A DNA stretch of 64,000 nucleotides from Arthrobacter sp. JZ12. Lineage in GTDB: Bacteria > Actinomycetota > Actinomycetes > Actinomycetales > Micrococcaceae. The position numbers and the translations under genes are program-made. Below, piece after piece: positions 46,313-57,018 of the stretch. The stretch lies in contig NZ_CP045246.1 in assembly GCF_035189165.1 (NCBI RefSeq), positions 1,550,001 to 1,614,000 of the forward strand, given 5' to 3'. Position 1 is the stretch's first letter; each line of letters opens with the position of its first letter. The notes beneath the pieces are model-generated. The model did not search any database. It was not told the origin of the DNA and saw nothing but the letters and a program-made list of their open reading frames with translations.

Positions 46313-48322
46313 GTGGCAGATCCAGCAACATACCGCCCGAAGACAGGGGAGATCCCCCAGGAACCAGGGGTCTACCGCTTCCGGGACCAGCACCGGCGCG
46401 TCATCTACGTCGGCAAGGCGAAGAATCTTAGGTCCCGCCTGAATTCCTACTTCGCGAATCCACGCGGACTGATGCCGCGCACCCGTGCCATGGTGCACAC
46501 CGCCGCGAGCGTGGAGTGGACCGTCGTCGGAAGCGAACTCGAGGCGCTCCAGCTCGAGTACACCTGGATCAAGGAGTTCAATCCACGGTTCAACGTGATG
46601 TTCCGGGATGACAAGTCTTATCCCTACCTCGCCGTGACCCTTGGCGAGAAGTATCCGCGGGTCCAGGTCATGCGCGGCGACCGGCGCAAGGACACCCGGT
46701 ACTTCGGGCCCTTCTATCCAGCGAAGGCCATCCGCGAAACGGTGGATACGCTGCTGCGCGTGTTTCCGGTGCGAACCTGCAGCTCGGGCGTGTTCAAGCG
46801 CGCTGAGCGTTCGGGTCGGCCCTGCCTGCTGGGGTACATCGACAAATGCTCCGCGCCGTGCGTGGGCCGGATCACGCCCGAGGGCCACCGGGAGTTGGCG
46901 GTCCAGTTCTGCGACTTCATGTCCGGTCAGGCGGACCGCTTCATCCGTGAGCTGGAGCAGAAGATGTCCGCAGCCGTGGCGGAGCTTGACTATGAGTCGG
47001 CGGCCCGAATCCGCGACGACATCGCCGCGCTCCGGCGGGTGTTCGAGCGGAACGCGGTGGTCCTGAGCGAGGACACCGATGCTGATGTGTTCGCTCTGGC
47101 AGAGGATGAGCTCGAAGCGGCGGCCCAAGTGTTCCATGTGCGCGGAGGCAGGATTCGTGGCCAGCGTGGCTGGGTCGTGGAGAAGGTTGAGGACATGAGC
47201 ACCGCCGACCTGGTGGAGCACCTGCTCCAGCAGGTCTACGGCGAGGGAAGCAGCAGCAACAACCGGATACCCCGTGAAGTACTGGTCCCTACTATTCCGA
47301 GCAACGAGGAACAGATGCGGGAGTGGCTGCGCGGCTTGCGCGGGGCTAAGGTCGATATCCGGGTGCCGCAGCGCGGTGACAAGGCGGCCCTGCTGGGCAC
47401 CGTCGCCCAGAACGCCGCCGACTCGTTGAGGCTGCACAAGAGTCGCAGGGCCGGAGACATCACCACGCGGTCGGCCGCGCTTCAGGAACTGCAGGAGGCG
47501 CTCGACCTGCCGGTTCCGCTGATGCGGATTGAATGCTTCGACATCTCCCATGTGCAGGGCACCAACGTCGTGGCTTCGATGGTGGTGGTGGAGGACGGCT
47601 TGCCGCGGAAGTCCGACTACCGCAGGTTCTCAATCACGGGTGAGGCCGCGCGCGACGACACCGCCTCGATGTACGACGTGATCTCCCGCCGGTTCCGCAA
47701 CTACCTCGCGGAGCAGAATCCCCTGGATTCCCTGCCCGGCGACGACGGCGAACCGTCACCGGATGCCGGTACCTCACCTGCACCTGCGCAGGAGAAGAAA
47801 CCGCGCGCCAAGTTCGCCTACCCGCCGAACCTTGTCGTGGTCGACGGCGGCCAGCCCCAGGTGCGTGCGGCCGCCCGGGCGCTCAGTGACCTCGGCATCG
47901 ACGACGTGTTCGTCATCGGGCTGGCCAAACGGCTTGAGGAGGTCTGGCTGCCGGAGGGCGACTTCCCCGTCATCCTGCCCCGTGCCTCCGAGGGGCTGTT
48001 CCTGCTTCAGCGGATCCGGGACGAAGCGCACCGGTTTGCGCTTGCCTACCACCGGCAAAAGCGTGGCAAGTCCATGACCGTTTCGGTGCTTGACGACGTG
48101 CCCGGCCTCGGTCCAGCGAAGCGGCGGTCCCTGCTCAAACACTTCGGATCGGTGCGTAAGCTGCGTGCGGCTAGCGTCGAGCAGCTTCAGGAAGTGCAGG
48201 GCGTGGGTCCGGCACTCGCAGCCACAATCCGCCGCCAACTGGCGGAGGGGCAGGGGAATGAGGCCGAACGTGCGGCTGCTCCGGCGGTCAACATGGCAAC
48301 CGGCGAAATACTCGATTCTTAG
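46313..48322 (+). CDS. uvrC: UvrABC system protein C
   Basis: UvrC makes both incisions in nucleotide excision repair. The 669-residue protein has an N-terminal GIY-YIG nuclease ([23 protein letters not shown]), the UvrB-binding UVR motif near residues 220-245 ([20 protein letters not shown]), the RNase H-like nuclease with [11 protein letters not shown] and VVDGGQPQV, and C-terminal helix-hairpin-helix motifs ([30 protein letters not shown]). A Pro/Asp-rich spacer of about 30 residues (near 475-505) interrupts the RNase H half. It heads the conserved block uvrC-rapZ-yvcK-whiA. Confidence 0.98.
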   Translation: MADPATYRPKTGEIPQEPGVYRFRDQHRRVIYVGKAKNLRSRLNSYFANPRGLMPRTRAMVHTAASVEWTVVGSELEALQLEYTWIKEFNPRFNVMFRDDKSYPYLAVTLGEKYPRVQVMRGDRRKDTRYFGPFYPAKAIRETVDTLLRVFPVRTCSSGVFKRAERSGRPCLLGYIDKCSAPCVGRITPEGHRELAVQFCDFMSGQADRFIRELEQKMSAAVAELDYESAARIRDDIAALRRVFERNAVVLSEDTDADVFALAEDELEAAAQVFHVRGGRIRGQRGWVVEKVEDMSTADLVEHLLQQVYGEGSSSNNRIPREVLVPTIPSNEEQMREWLRGLRGAKVDIRVPQRGDKAALLGTVAQNAADSLRLHKSRRAGDITTRSAALQELQEALDLPVPLMRIECFDISHVQGTNVVASMVVVEDGLPRKSDYRRFSITGEAARDDTASMYDVISRRFRNYLAEQNPLDSLPGDDGEPSPDAGTSPAPAQEKKPRAKFAYPPNLVVVDGGQPQVRAAARALSDLGIDDVFVIGLAKRLEEVWLPEGDFPVILPRASEGLFLLQRIRDEAHRFALAYHRQKRGKSMTVSVLDDVPGLGPAKRRSLLKHFGSVRKLRAASVEQLQEVQGVGPALAATIRRQLAEGQGNEAERAAAPAVNMATGEILDS

Positions 48323-48323
48323 T

Positions 48324-48329
48324 TAGGGT
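48324..48329 (+). promoter_or_regulatory. -10 element upstream of rapZ
   Basis: TAGGGT ends 5 bases before GTG 48335, immediately after the uvrC stop. It would allow rapZ to be transcribed separately from uvrC. Confidence 0.4.
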
Positions 48330-48334
48330 AGAGC

Positions 48335-49300
48335 GTGGATGCACGGCCGGGGGCGGTGCAGACCTTGCTCGCGCGCAACGGTGGGATGGAAACGAATCAC
48401 ATGAACGAGACTGACGGTCTGACGCCGGTCAAACCTGCCGAATCTGAACTGCTCGTGGTGACCGGGATGTCGGGCGCCGGCCGCAGTACAGCTGCCAACG
48501 CCCTTGAGGACCACGGTTGGTACGTGGTCGAGAATCTGCCCCCGCAGATGCTGAGCACCCTGACGGAGATCGTGTCCCGCACGCCGGAGTCGATCCCCAA
48601 ACTCGCCGTCGTCGTCGACGTCCGCAGCAAGGAGCTCTTCCGCGATATCCAGGGATCCCTTGATGCGTTGAGGGCAGCCGGAATCAACTACCGGGTGCTG
48701 TTCCTCGACGCCGCCGACGACACGCTGGTACGGCGCTTCGAGCAGGGACGGCGTCCCCACCCGCTTCAGGCTGACGGCCGCATCCTCGACGGTATCGCCG
48801 CGGAACGCGAGGTCCTCAAGGAGCTCAAGCACGCCTCCGACCTGGTGGTCGACACCACCCAGCTCAACGTGCACGCTCTGGCCACCACCATCACCGAACT
48901 GTTCTCCGAGTCCGGTCCGATCGTCCTGCGGCTCAATGTGATGAGCTTCGGGTTCAAGTACGGGCTCCCTGTGGATGCGAACTTCGTGGCCGACGTGCGC
49001 TTCATCCCCAATCCCCACTGGGTTCCGGTGCTTCGTCCGCAGACCGGCCTGGACGAACCCGTGCGGGACTACGTGCTGCAGGCAAACGGCGCCGGTGAAT
49101 TCGTGGACCGATTCGTTCTGGCCCTCGAACCGGTGCTTGAGGGCTACCGGCGCGAGAACAAGCACTACGCGACCATCGCCGTCGGATGCACCGGCGGCAA
49201 GCACCGCTCGGTCGCGGTTACCGAGGAAATCGCCCAGCGGCTCGCCCAACTGCCGCGACTGCAGGTCACCGCCCATCACAGAGACCTCGGGCGGGAATAG
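48335..49300 (+). CDS. rapZ: RNase adapter protein RapZ family, nucleotide-binding
   Basis: This RapZ/YvcJ family protein has the P-loop GMSGAGRST (residues 44-52 from GTG 48335), HGWYVVENLPP, DVRSKELF, and the C-terminal CTGGKHRSV motif. In E. coli RapZ controls glucosamine-6-phosphate synthase through small RNAs. In Gram-positives the homologue binds nucleotides and its role is less clear. From 48335 the protein is 321 residues, longer than usual by about 25. ATGs at 48386 or 48401 would give normal lengths. I keep the GTG because of the -10 spacing. The yvcK GTG overlaps the last base of the stop. Confidence 0.92.
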   Translation: MDARPGAVQTLLARNGGMETNHMNETDGLTPVKPAESELLVVTGMSGAGRSTAANALEDHGWYVVENLPPQMLSTLTEIVSRTPESIPKLAVVVDVRSKELFRDIQGSLDALRAAGINYRVLFLDAADDTLVRRFEQGRRPHPLQADGRILDGIAAEREVLKELKHASDLVVDTTQLNVHALATTITELFSESGPIVLRLNVMSFGFKYGLPVDANFVADVRFIPNPHWVPVLRPQTGLDEPVRDYVLQANGAGEFVDRFVLALEPVLEGYRRENKHYATIAVGCTGGKHRSVAVTEEIAQRLAQLPRLQVTAHHRDLGRE

Positions 49301-50331
49301 TGGCCGTACTCACGGGATCGCTGCCCCTGATTCCCGCGAGCTCCGCCGCGCGAAGCAAGTTTGGAACCCAGGACAATGCTCCCTCCGTGGTCGCCCTGGG
49401 AGGCGGGCATGGCCTTTCAGCCTCACTCTCTGCCCTGCGGCTGCTGACCTCGGAGCTCACCGCTGTTGTGACCGTAGCCGACGACGGCGGTTCTTCCGGC
49501 CGCCTGCGGCATGAGCTGGGCGTACTTCCGCCCGGAGACCTGCGGATGGCGCTGGCTGCCCTATGCGATGACACCGACTGGGGCAGGACCTGGCGCGATG
49601 TCATGCAGCACCGCTTCACCTCACGCGAGGGTGTCGAGGGATCCCTTGACAACCATGCTCTCGGCAACCTCCTGATCGTGACCCTGTGGGAACTGCTTGG
49701 CGACCCCGTGGCAGGCCTTCAGTGGGCAGGAGCCCTGCTCGGCGCGCGGGGCCGGGTGCTGCCCATGGCGAGCGTTCCACTCACGATCGAGGGGGACGTA
49801 CTCACCGAGGTGGACGGCAGCCTGCGCCTGCGCAGGGTATCGGGCCAGGCGCAGCTGGCGGTGGTCGGCAGCTCGGGAAACGTTAGCTCCGTGCGGCTGC
49901 TACCCGAGGATGCCCCCGCCTGCGTTGACGCGCTCAACGCGATCGAGCTTGCAGACTGGGTCATTCTCGGTCCCGGGTCCTGGTACACCTCCGTCCTGCC
50001 GCACCTGTTGCTGCCGGAGCTTCGCAACGCCCTGTGCAACACCACCGCCCGGCGCTGCCTGACCATGAACCTGAGCAATGACACCAAGGAAACGCAGGGC
50101 ATGAGCGCGGTGGACCACCTGTCCGTCATCCGCCGCTACGCACCGGACTTCCGGGTTGATGCCGTCATCGCGGATCCCTCCGTCGTCGCGGATGAAGGCG
50201 AGTTCCAGGCAGCTGTAGGCGAGATGGGCGGCAGGGCGATCTTCGGTAAAGTAGGCTCTTCAACCGGCGGAGCTGTGCACGACGCGCTGCGCCTGGCAAC
50301 GGCCTACCACGACATGTTCGGAGAATTCTAG
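49300..50331 (+). CDS. yvcK: Gluconeogenesis factor YvcK, UDP-GlcNAc-binding
   Basis: YvcK (CuvA in mycobacteria) binds UDP-sugars and is needed for cell-wall homeostasis on gluconeogenic carbon. This 343-residue protein has [46 protein letters not shown]-like [11 protein letters not shown] and [11 protein letters not shown], the family signature blocks. GTG 49300 overlaps the rapZ stop by one base. The first 25 residues are a variable lead before the conserved GGG loop. The whiA gene follows with a GGAGG site overlapping this gene's stop. Confidence 0.93.
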   Translation: MAVLTGSLPLIPASSAARSKFGTQDNAPSVVALGGGHGLSASLSALRLLTSELTAVVTVADDGGSSGRLRHELGVLPPGDLRMALAALCDDTDWGRTWRDVMQHRFTSREGVEGSLDNHALGNLLIVTLWELLGDPVAGLQWAGALLGARGRVLPMASVPLTIEGDVLTEVDGSLRLRRVSGQAQLAVVGSSGNVSSVRLLPEDAPACVDALNAIELADWVILGPGSWYTSVLPHLLLPELRNALCNTTARRCLTMNLSNDTKETQGMSAVDHLSVIRRYAPDFRVDAVIADPSVVADEGEFQAAVGEMGGRAIFGKVGSSTGGAVHDALRLATAYHDMFGEF

Positions 50332-50341
50332 GAGGGTGTCT

Positions 50342-51322
50342 GTGGCGCTGACCGCGGATGTTAAAGAGGAACTCTCACACCTCGACGTCAAGAAATCGTC
50401 GGTTCGCAAGGCTGAGGTTTCCGCACTTCTGCGGTTCGCCGGAGGGCTGCACATCATTTCGGGACGGATCGTGATCGAGGCGGAAGTGGATCTTGCCTCA
50501 ACAGCACGGCGCCTCCGCAGCGCCATCGCCGATGTTTACGGGCACAACAGCGAGATCATCGTAGTGTCAGGCAACGGCCTCCGGCGGGGCAACCGCTACG
50601 TGGTGCGCGTAGTCCGCGATGGAGAGTCGCTCGCACGGCAGACCGGACTCCTGGACAATCGGGGGAGGCCAGTGCGAGGGTTGCCCTCCGTCGTCGTCAA
50701 CGGGTCCGCAGCCGACGCCGAGGCCGTCTGGCGCGGCGCATTCCTCGCCCACGGCTCCCTGACTGAACCGGGCCGGTCCTCCGCCCTGGAGGTGACCTGC
50801 CCGGGTCCGGAGTCCGCGCTTGCGCTGGTGGGCGCGGCCCGCCGGCTGGGGATCACCGCCAAGGCCAGGGAAGTGCGCGGAGTCGACCGCGTCGTCATTC
50901 GTGACGGCGACACGATCGCGGCCCTCCTGACCCGCATGGGCGCGCATGATGCACTGATGGTCTGGGAAGAGCGGCGGATGCGCAAGGAGGTCCGCGCCAC
51001 CGCCAACAGGCTGGCCAACTTCGACGATGCCAACCTCCGGCGCTCGGCGCAGGCTGCTGTGGCCGCCGGTGCGCGGGTTGAGCGGGCGCTGGAGATTCTG
51101 GGCGATGAGGTGCCCGACCACCTGAAGTACGCGGGGGAGCTCCGTGTCGCCCACAAGCAGGCCAGCCTCGACGAACTGGGCCGCATCGCCGACCCGCCGA
51201 TGACCAAGGACGCCATAGCGGGGCGCATCCGGCGTCTGCTGGCGATGGCGGACAAACGGGCGGTGGAACTGGGAATCCCCGGAACCGAGGACAGCGTTAC
51301 GGCCGACATGCTTGATGACTGA
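50342..51322 (+). CDS. whiA: DNA-binding protein WhiA
   Basis: WhiA combines a degenerate LAGLIDADG homing-endonuclease fold with a C-terminal helix-turn-helix. In Streptomyces it works with WhiB to switch on sporulation septation. In non-sporulating actinobacteria it affects cell division. This 326-residue protein begins [14 protein letters not shown], has [11 protein letters not shown] and [14 protein letters not shown], and a C-terminal HTH around [23 protein letters not shown] 50342 is chosen because GGAGG (50331-50335) is 6 bases upstream; a GTG at 50336 would add two residues. The nuclease active residues are not conserved, as in all WhiA proteins. Confidence 0.95.
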   Translation: MALTADVKEELSHLDVKKSSVRKAEVSALLRFAGGLHIISGRIVIEAEVDLASTARRLRSAIADVYGHNSEIIVVSGNGLRRGNRYVVRVVRDGESLARQTGLLDNRGRPVRGLPSVVVNGSAADAEAVWRGAFLAHGSLTEPGRSSALEVTCPGPESALALVGAARRLGITAKAREVRGVDRVVIRDGDTIAALLTRMGAHDALMVWEERRMRKEVRATANRLANFDDANLRRSAQAAVAAGARVERALEILGDEVPDHLKYAGELRVAHKQASLDELGRIADPPMTKDAIAGRIRRLLAMADKRAVELGIPGTEDSVTADMLDD

Positions 51323-51331
51323 TTCCGTGCA

Positions 51332-51337
51332 TAGGAT
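51332..51337 (+). promoter_or_regulatory. Possible -10 for sodA
   Basis: TAGGAT lies 106 bases upstream of the sodA GTG, with TTGATG (51312-51317) 14 bases before it. The spacing is shorter than ideal, so this is a weak call. Confidence 0.3.
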
Positions 51338-51442
51338 GGAAGCTCATGGCCTGCTGCCCTTTCAGGGTGGCGGGGCCGCGCTTGGAAAACCGGAACAGCC
51401 GGGCGTCCGCCCGGAACCGAAACACAGGATCTGGAGGATTTC

Positions 51443-52069
51443 GTGAGCGAATACGTACTGCCTGACCTCAATTACGACTACGCAGCGCTTGAGCCGCACA
51501 TTTCGGCCCGAATCATGGAGCTGCACCACAGCAAGCACCACGCGACCTACGTCAAGGGCGCCAACGATGCCCTGGCGCAGCTCGCCGAAGCTCGTGAGAA
51601 GGGGGACTTCACCAACATCCCCAAGCTGTCCAAGGACCTTGCCTTCCACACCGGCGGCCACGTCAACCACTCGGTCTTCTGGAACAACCTCTCTCCGGAA
51701 GGCGGTGACAAGCCCGAGGGTGAGCTCGCTGCAGCGATCGACGACGCTTTCGGCTCCTTTGACGCCTTCCGCAACCACTTCAGCGCCGCAGCGATCAGCC
51801 TCCAGGGTTCGGGCTGGGCATTCCTGGCCTGGGAGCCGGTCGGCGGAAACCTGGTCATCGAGCAGCTTTACGACCAGCAGGGCAACGTCGCGGTCGGAAC
51901 CACGCCGCTGCTCATGCTCGACATGTGGGAGCACGCCTTCTACCTGGACTACGTGAACGTGAAGGCAGACTACGTCAAGGCGTTCTGGAATATCGTCAAC
52001 TGGGCTGATGTCTCCCGCCGTTTCGAGGCCGCCCGCACCCACGCTTCGGGGCTCATCACCCTGTCGTAA
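51443..52069 (+). CDS. sodA: Superoxide dismutase, Mn/Fe type
   Basis: SodA dismutates superoxide in the cytoplasm. The 208-residue protein has all four metal ligands: His28 (ELHHSKHH), His76 ([10 protein letters not shown]), Asp160 and His164 ([12 protein letters not shown]). The [10 protein letters not shown] segment is typical of the Mn-preferring class, but metal cannot be fixed by sequence alone. The GTG start has a strong CTGGAGGA site. It sits between whiA and gap and has its own upstream gap of 120 bases and a terminator, so it is probably an independent unit. Confidence 0.97.
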   Translation: MSEYVLPDLNYDYAALEPHISARIMELHHSKHHATYVKGANDALAQLAEAREKGDFTNIPKLSKDLAFHTGGHVNHSVFWNNLSPEGGDKPEGELAAAIDDAFGSFDAFRNHFSAAAISLQGSGWAFLAWEPVGGNLVIEQLYDQQGNVAVGTTPLLMLDMWEHAFYLDYVNVKADYVKAFWNIVNWADVSRRFEAARTHASGLITLS

Positions 52070-52088
52070 CCCACTGCATTCGGCGTAA

Positions 52089-52114
52089 CCTTTCCCGCCG
52101 CACGGCGGGAAAGG
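52089..52114 (+). terminator. sodA terminator
   Basis: A perfect 11-bp stem (52089-52099 with 52104-52114) has a 4-base loop. It lies 20 bases after the sodA stop; the 3' T-run is poor. Confidence 0.72.
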
Positions 52115-52126
52115 CTCGTCGGTGCA

Positions 52127-53308
<1,182 letters not shown>

Positions 53309-53311
53309 ACC

Positions 53312-54559
53312 GTGGCTTACTCATCGCTTGAAGACCTGCTGAATGAAGGCGTTCGTGGGCGGCGCGTTCTGGTCCGGTCGGACCTCAACGTGCCGCTCGA
53401 CGGCGAGCTTCCCAATCTCCGCGTCACCGACGACGGTCGCATCCGTGCTTCCCTGCCGGTACTGCGCAAGCTCACTGAAGCAGGTGCCGCCGTCGTCGTC
53501 ATGGCCCACCTTGGCCGTCCGAAGGGCGCGCCCGAAGAGAAGTATTCACTGAAGCCCGCTGTTGACCGCCTCGCGGAGCTGGCGGACTTCGACGTCGCTT
53601 TTGCCGACGACGTGACGGGCGAGAGCGCCCGGAGCCTGTCGTCCGAACTTCAACCCGGCAGCGTCCTGGTTCTCCAGAACGTCCGCTTCGATCCGCGCGA
53701 GACCAGCAAGGACGACGCCGAGCGCGGCGCCTTCGCTGACGAGCTCGTCAAGCTCACCGGCGACAACGGCGCGTACGTGGACGATGCCTTCGGCGCCGTC
53801 CACCGCAAGCACGCGAGCGTGTACGACGTCGCTTCCCGCCTGCCCGCCTACCAGGGCGACCTCGTGAAGGCCGAAGTGGATGTGCTGCAGCGCCTGACAA
53901 CCAACCCGGAGCGGCCTTTCGTCGTCGTACTGGGCGGTTCAAAGGTGTCCGACAAGTTGGCAGTGATCGAGAATCTGATCGGCACCGCCGACCGGCTGCT
54001 CGTGGGCGGGGGCATGGTCTTCACGTTCCTGGCGGCCCAGGGCCACTCCGTTGGATCAAGCCTGCTTGAGGAAGATCAGTTGGAAACTGTTCGGGGCTAC
54101 CTTTCCCGCGCGGCTGAATCCGGCACAGAGTTCGTTCTGCCGACGGACATCGTGGTGGCGGAGAAGTTCGCAGCGGACGCGGGGCACGAGGTACTAGCAG
54201 CTGACGCGATGGAGTCAGGTGCCTTCGGCTCCTCCGGCCTGGGCCTGGACATTGGACCGGAATCGGGAGCGGCCTTCGCCGAGCAGATTTCCCAGGCGCG
54301 CACGGTCTTCTGGAACGGCCCCATGGGCGTCTTCGAGTTCGACGCTTTCGCGGACGGAACCAGGGCAGTGGCACAGGCTCTTGCAGACGCAACGGCTGCC
54401 GGGGCCCTGACGGTCGTGGGCGGCGGCGACTCCGCTGCGGCGGTCCGTGGCCTGGGCTTTGACGAGTCCAGCTTCGGCCATATTTCCACCGGCGGCGGCG
54501 CGAGCCTCGAATACCTGGAGGGCAAGGAGCTCCCCGGGTTGACCGCGCTTGACCGCTGA
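53312..54559 (+). CDS. pgk: Phosphoglycerate kinase
   Basis: PGK makes ATP from 1,3-bisphosphoglycerate. The 415-residue protein has the N-domain substrate motif [21 protein letters not shown] and [14 protein letters not shown], and the C-domain nucleotide motifs [23 protein letters not shown] and the GGGDSAAAV loop. It lies 3 bases after gap, and tpiA follows after 38 bases, so gap-pgk-tpiA-secG is a lower-glycolysis operon. The start is a GTG. Confidence 0.98.
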   Translation: MAYSSLEDLLNEGVRGRRVLVRSDLNVPLDGELPNLRVTDDGRIRASLPVLRKLTEAGAAVVVMAHLGRPKGAPEEKYSLKPAVDRLAELADFDVAFADDVTGESARSLSSELQPGSVLVLQNVRFDPRETSKDDAERGAFADELVKLTGDNGAYVDDAFGAVHRKHASVYDVASRLPAYQGDLVKAEVDVLQRLTTNPERPFVVVLGGSKVSDKLAVIENLIGTADRLLVGGGMVFTFLAAQGHSVGSSLLEEDQLETVRGYLSRAAESGTEFVLPTDIVVAEKFAADAGHEVLAADAMESGAFGSSGLGLDIGPESGAAFAEQISQARTVFWNGPMGVFEFDAFADGTRAVAQALADATAAGALTVVGGGDSAAAVRGLGFDESSFGHISTGGGASLEYLEGKELPGLTALDR

Positions 54560-54597
54560 CCGCCCACCCACCATCGAAACCCAGAACGGGAGGGACC

Positions 54598-55413
54598 ATG
54601 ACGTCCTCGACTAACGGCACGTACGACCGCCGGCCCCTGATCGCAGGCAACTGGAAGATGAACCTGGACCATGTCCAGGGCATTACGGTTCTCCAGAAGC
54701 TTGCCTGGACACTGGACGACGCGAAGCACGATTTCGCCCGTGTGGAGGTTGCGGTATTCCCGCCATTCACCGACCTGCGCGGAGTGCAGACGCTGGTCAA
54801 GGGGGACGATCTCGATGTGGTGTATGGCGGGCAGGATCTGTCTCCGTACGACTCCGGTGCCTACACTGGCGACATCTCGGGCCAGTTCCTGGAGAAGCTG
54901 GGGTGTACCTACGTATTGGTTGGTCACTCCGAGCGCCGCACCATCCACGGCGAGACCGATGAGGTCCTGAACCTCAAGGTGCAGGCCGCCTACCGCCACA
55001 ACCTGGTGCCGGTGCTGTGTGTCGGTGAGGGGCTTGAAGTTCGTCAGGCAGGCCGACACGTGGAACACACTCTTGCACAGCTCCGCAAAGACGTAGCAGG
55101 GCTGAGTGCGGAGCAGGCGTCGGAACTCGTCGTCGCCTATGAGCCGGTCTGGGCCATCGGAACGGGGGAAGTGGCCGGCCCCGATGACGCCCAGGAGATG
55201 TGTGCAGCAATCCGCAGTGAACTAGCGGCTCTCTTCGACGAGTCGGTGGCCGCACGGGTCCGGCTCCTCTACGGGGGATCGGTCAAGGCAGCAAACGCCG
55301 CCGCCATCCTGAAGGAGAGGGATGTCGACGGCGTCCTGGTGGGCGGCGCCAGCCTCGACGTCGACGAATTTGCTAACATTGTCAGGTTCGAGCACCATCT
55401 GGTGACCGACTAA
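54598..55413 (+). CDS. tpiA: Triosephosphate isomerase
   Basis: TpiA interconverts dihydroxyacetone phosphate and glyceraldehyde 3-phosphate. The 271-residue barrel has Asn18 and Lys20 in IAGNWKMN, the electrophile His110 in VLVGHSERR, the base Glu182 in [11 protein letters not shown], and the phosphate loop [10 protein letters not shown]. It begins after a GGGAGGGACC ribosome site. secG follows 20 bases after its stop. Confidence 0.98.
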   Translation: MTSSTNGTYDRRPLIAGNWKMNLDHVQGITVLQKLAWTLDDAKHDFARVEVAVFPPFTDLRGVQTLVKGDDLDVVYGGQDLSPYDSGAYTGDISGQFLEKLGCTYVLVGHSERRTIHGETDEVLNLKVQAAYRHNLVPVLCVGEGLEVRQAGRHVEHTLAQLRKDVAGLSAEQASELVVAYEPVWAIGTGEVAGPDDAQEMCAAIRSELAALFDESVAARVRLLYGGSVKAANAAAILKERDVDGVLVGGASLDVDEFANIVRFEHHLVTD

Positions 55414-55433
55414 GGTCACGCTGAAAGGTCACC

Positions 55434-55685
55434 GTGGAAATTCTCCGTATCATCCTGCTGGTACTGCTGGGCATCACCAGCCTGCTCCTGACGCTCCTCA
55501 TCCTCCTGCACAAGGGACGGGGCGGGGGCATGTCGGACATGTTCGGCGGCGGTATGACCACCAGCATGGGATCATCCGGCGTTGCGGAGCGTAACCTAAA
55601 CCGCTTCACGGTGGCGCTGGGCCTGGCCTGGGGCGTCGTAATCGTTGCACTCGGACTTATTCAGCGCTTTTCCGGAGACTCCTAA
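55434..55685 (+). CDS. secG: Preprotein translocase subunit SecG
   Basis: SecG is the small accessory subunit of SecYEG. This 83-residue protein has two membrane helices (about residues 2-22 and 55-75) around a conserved loop LHKGRGGGMSDMFGGG. The GTG start follows GAAAGG. Its place after tpiA is conserved in actinobacteria and many other bacteria. A hairpin terminator follows at once. Confidence 0.95.
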   Translation: MEILRIILLVLLGITSLLLTLLILLHKGRGGGMSDMFGGGMTTSMGSSGVAERNLNRFTVALGLAWGVVIVALGLIQRFSGDS

Positions 55686-55691
55686 GGGCAA

Positions 55692-55724
55692 AGGCTGCCT
55701 CTCAGATCCTGTGAGAGGCAGCCT
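55692..55724 (+). terminator. Terminator after secG
   Basis: A perfect 13-bp stem (55692-55704 with 55712-55724) with a 7-base loop ends the glycolytic operon. It lacks a T-tract, as is common for actinobacterial terminators. Confidence 0.82.
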
Positions 55725-55773
55725 GCTAGGCTTCGGGTGTCTGCTCTTATCCCGCGTCCACCGCATCGGGGCG

Positions 55774-55779
55774 TACACT
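55774..55779 (+). promoter_or_regulatory. Possible -10 for rbpA
   Basis: TACACT lies 45 bases before the rbpA ATG, leaving space for a leader with the GGGAGAA ribosome site. No -35 consensus or SigR-type GGAAT motif is seen. Confidence 0.35.
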
Positions 55780-55823
55780 GAACCTCAAACGCAGGTCGTG
55801 TGCGGTACTGATGGGAGAAATCC

Positions 55824-56198
55824 ATGGTGAACGCGGGACACGCATTTAAGGGGACACGCATCGGTTCGGGCTACAGCGCAGCCGCAGCCGGTCGTCATCT
55901 CGACGACGAACGGGTGCGGGGCGCTGTTGACCGTACCGTCGTCAGTTATTGGTGTGTCGACGGGCACGAGACCCGTCCTACTTTCGCCAAGCTGACGGAC
56001 GAGGAGATTCCCGAGATTTGGGAATGCGGGCGGTGCGGGCGCCCCGCCGGGCGATCTCCCGGCGTCGAGCTCAACATCGACGGCGACGAGCCCTTCAAGA
56101 GCCACCTGCAGTACGTGAAGGAACGGCGCACCGAAGAAGAAGCCGTCCAGGTGCTTGAGCGCGCGCTGGCGCAGTTGCGCCAGCGGCGATCGCTCTAG
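55824..56198 (+). CDS. rbpA: RNA polymerase-binding protein RbpA
   Basis: RbpA is an actinobacteria-specific transcription factor that binds the housekeeping sigma factor and stabilises open complexes. The 124-residue protein has an N-terminal tail (GHAFKGTRIGSGY), a core with WCVDGHETRP and WECGRCGRPAG where cysteines can form a zinc or structural site, a basic linker, and the C-terminal sigma-interaction domain (HLQYVKERRTEEEAVQVLE). It lies between secG and the convergent pgl gene, only 7 bases from the latter's stop. Confidence 0.95.
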   Translation: MVNAGHAFKGTRIGSGYSAAAAGRHLDDERVRGAVDRTVVSYWCVDGHETRPTFAKLTDEEIPEIWECGRCGRPAGRSPGVELNIDGDEPFKSHLQYVKERRTEEEAVQVLERALAQLRQRRSL

Positions 56199-56205
56199 CT
56201 CCTCA

Positions 56206-57018
56206 TCAGCCCGGCGAGTCGGTCTCGCCGTTCTCGATCAAACGCCCCGGAAGCTGGCTGGCTGCGTCCTGGTCGATCAGCCAGAGTGTCTTGCGTTTGC
56301 CGCGTGCTCCGGCGGCCGGCACCTGAACCGGTCCCGCTCCGGCCAGAGCAAGACCTACGGCCCCGGCCTTGTCCTGACCTGCCACACCGAGCCAGATCTC
56401 CTCAGCCGAGTTAATGGCTTCCAGGGTCAGGCTTACCCGCTCCGGCGGGGGCTTCGGCGATCCGGTGACTCCGATGACCGTTGCGCCCTTGGTGCGGATT
56501 CCGGCCATCTCGGGGAACAGGGAGGCAATATGCGCGTCCGGGCCCACTCCTAGGAGGAGGACATCGAAGCGAGGCAGGCGTGGGTCCCGAAGCTCGAGGC
56601 CTTCGGCCGCCTCCTTCTCCGCCGCCTGGGACAGCCGCGAGGCGTAATCGGCGGCCGCCTCGTCCTGGTTCGAAAACTGGTCGGCGCTGCCGAACTCGTG
56701 GATCCGCTCCGCAGGAACGTCAAGATGATCCAGGAGCGCTGCGCGTGCCTGCACTGCGTTCCTGTCCTCGTGGGCTGCAGGAAGGAACCGCTCATCACCC
56801 CACCAGAAGTCAACGGATTTCCAGTCGACAGCGGACCTGGCGGGCGACTCCGCAACGGCTTTCAGTGCACCGATGCCAAGGGTTCCGCCGGTCAAGACAA
56901 CCGTGGCAGTCCCGCGCTCGTTCTGGATATCCACGAGGCGCGTGACCAGACGAGCTGCGACGGAAGCAGCCAGGAGCCCTGAATCTGGATGGATACTGAC
57001 TTTCGGTTCAGCGTTCAT
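56206..57018 (-). CDS. pgl: 6-phosphogluconolactonase
   Basis: Pgl hydrolyses 6-phosphogluconolactone, the second step of the oxidative pentose phosphate pathway. This 270-residue DevB-type protein has VVLTGGTLGIGALKAV, FWWGDERFLPA and LLGVGPDAHIASLFPE, the usual substrate-binding blocks. It is the last gene of the tkt-tal-pgi-zwf-opcA-pgl operon and its start overlaps opcA by 11 bases. Its stop lies 7 bases from that of the convergent rbpA; no terminator is visible between them. Confidence 0.95.
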   Translation of the reverse strand: MNAEPKVSIHPDSGLLAASVAARLVTRLVDIQNERGTATVVLTGGTLGIGALKAVAESPARSAVDWKSVDFWWGDERFLPAAHEDRNAVQARAALLDHLDVPAERIHEFGSADQFSNQDEAAADYASRLSQAAEKEAAEGLELRDPRLPRFDVLLLGVGPDAHIASLFPEMAGIRTKGATVIGVTGSPKPPPERVSLTLEAINSAEEIWLGVAGQDKAGAVGLALAGAGPVQVPAAGARGKRKTLWLIDQDAASQLPGRLIENGETDSPG

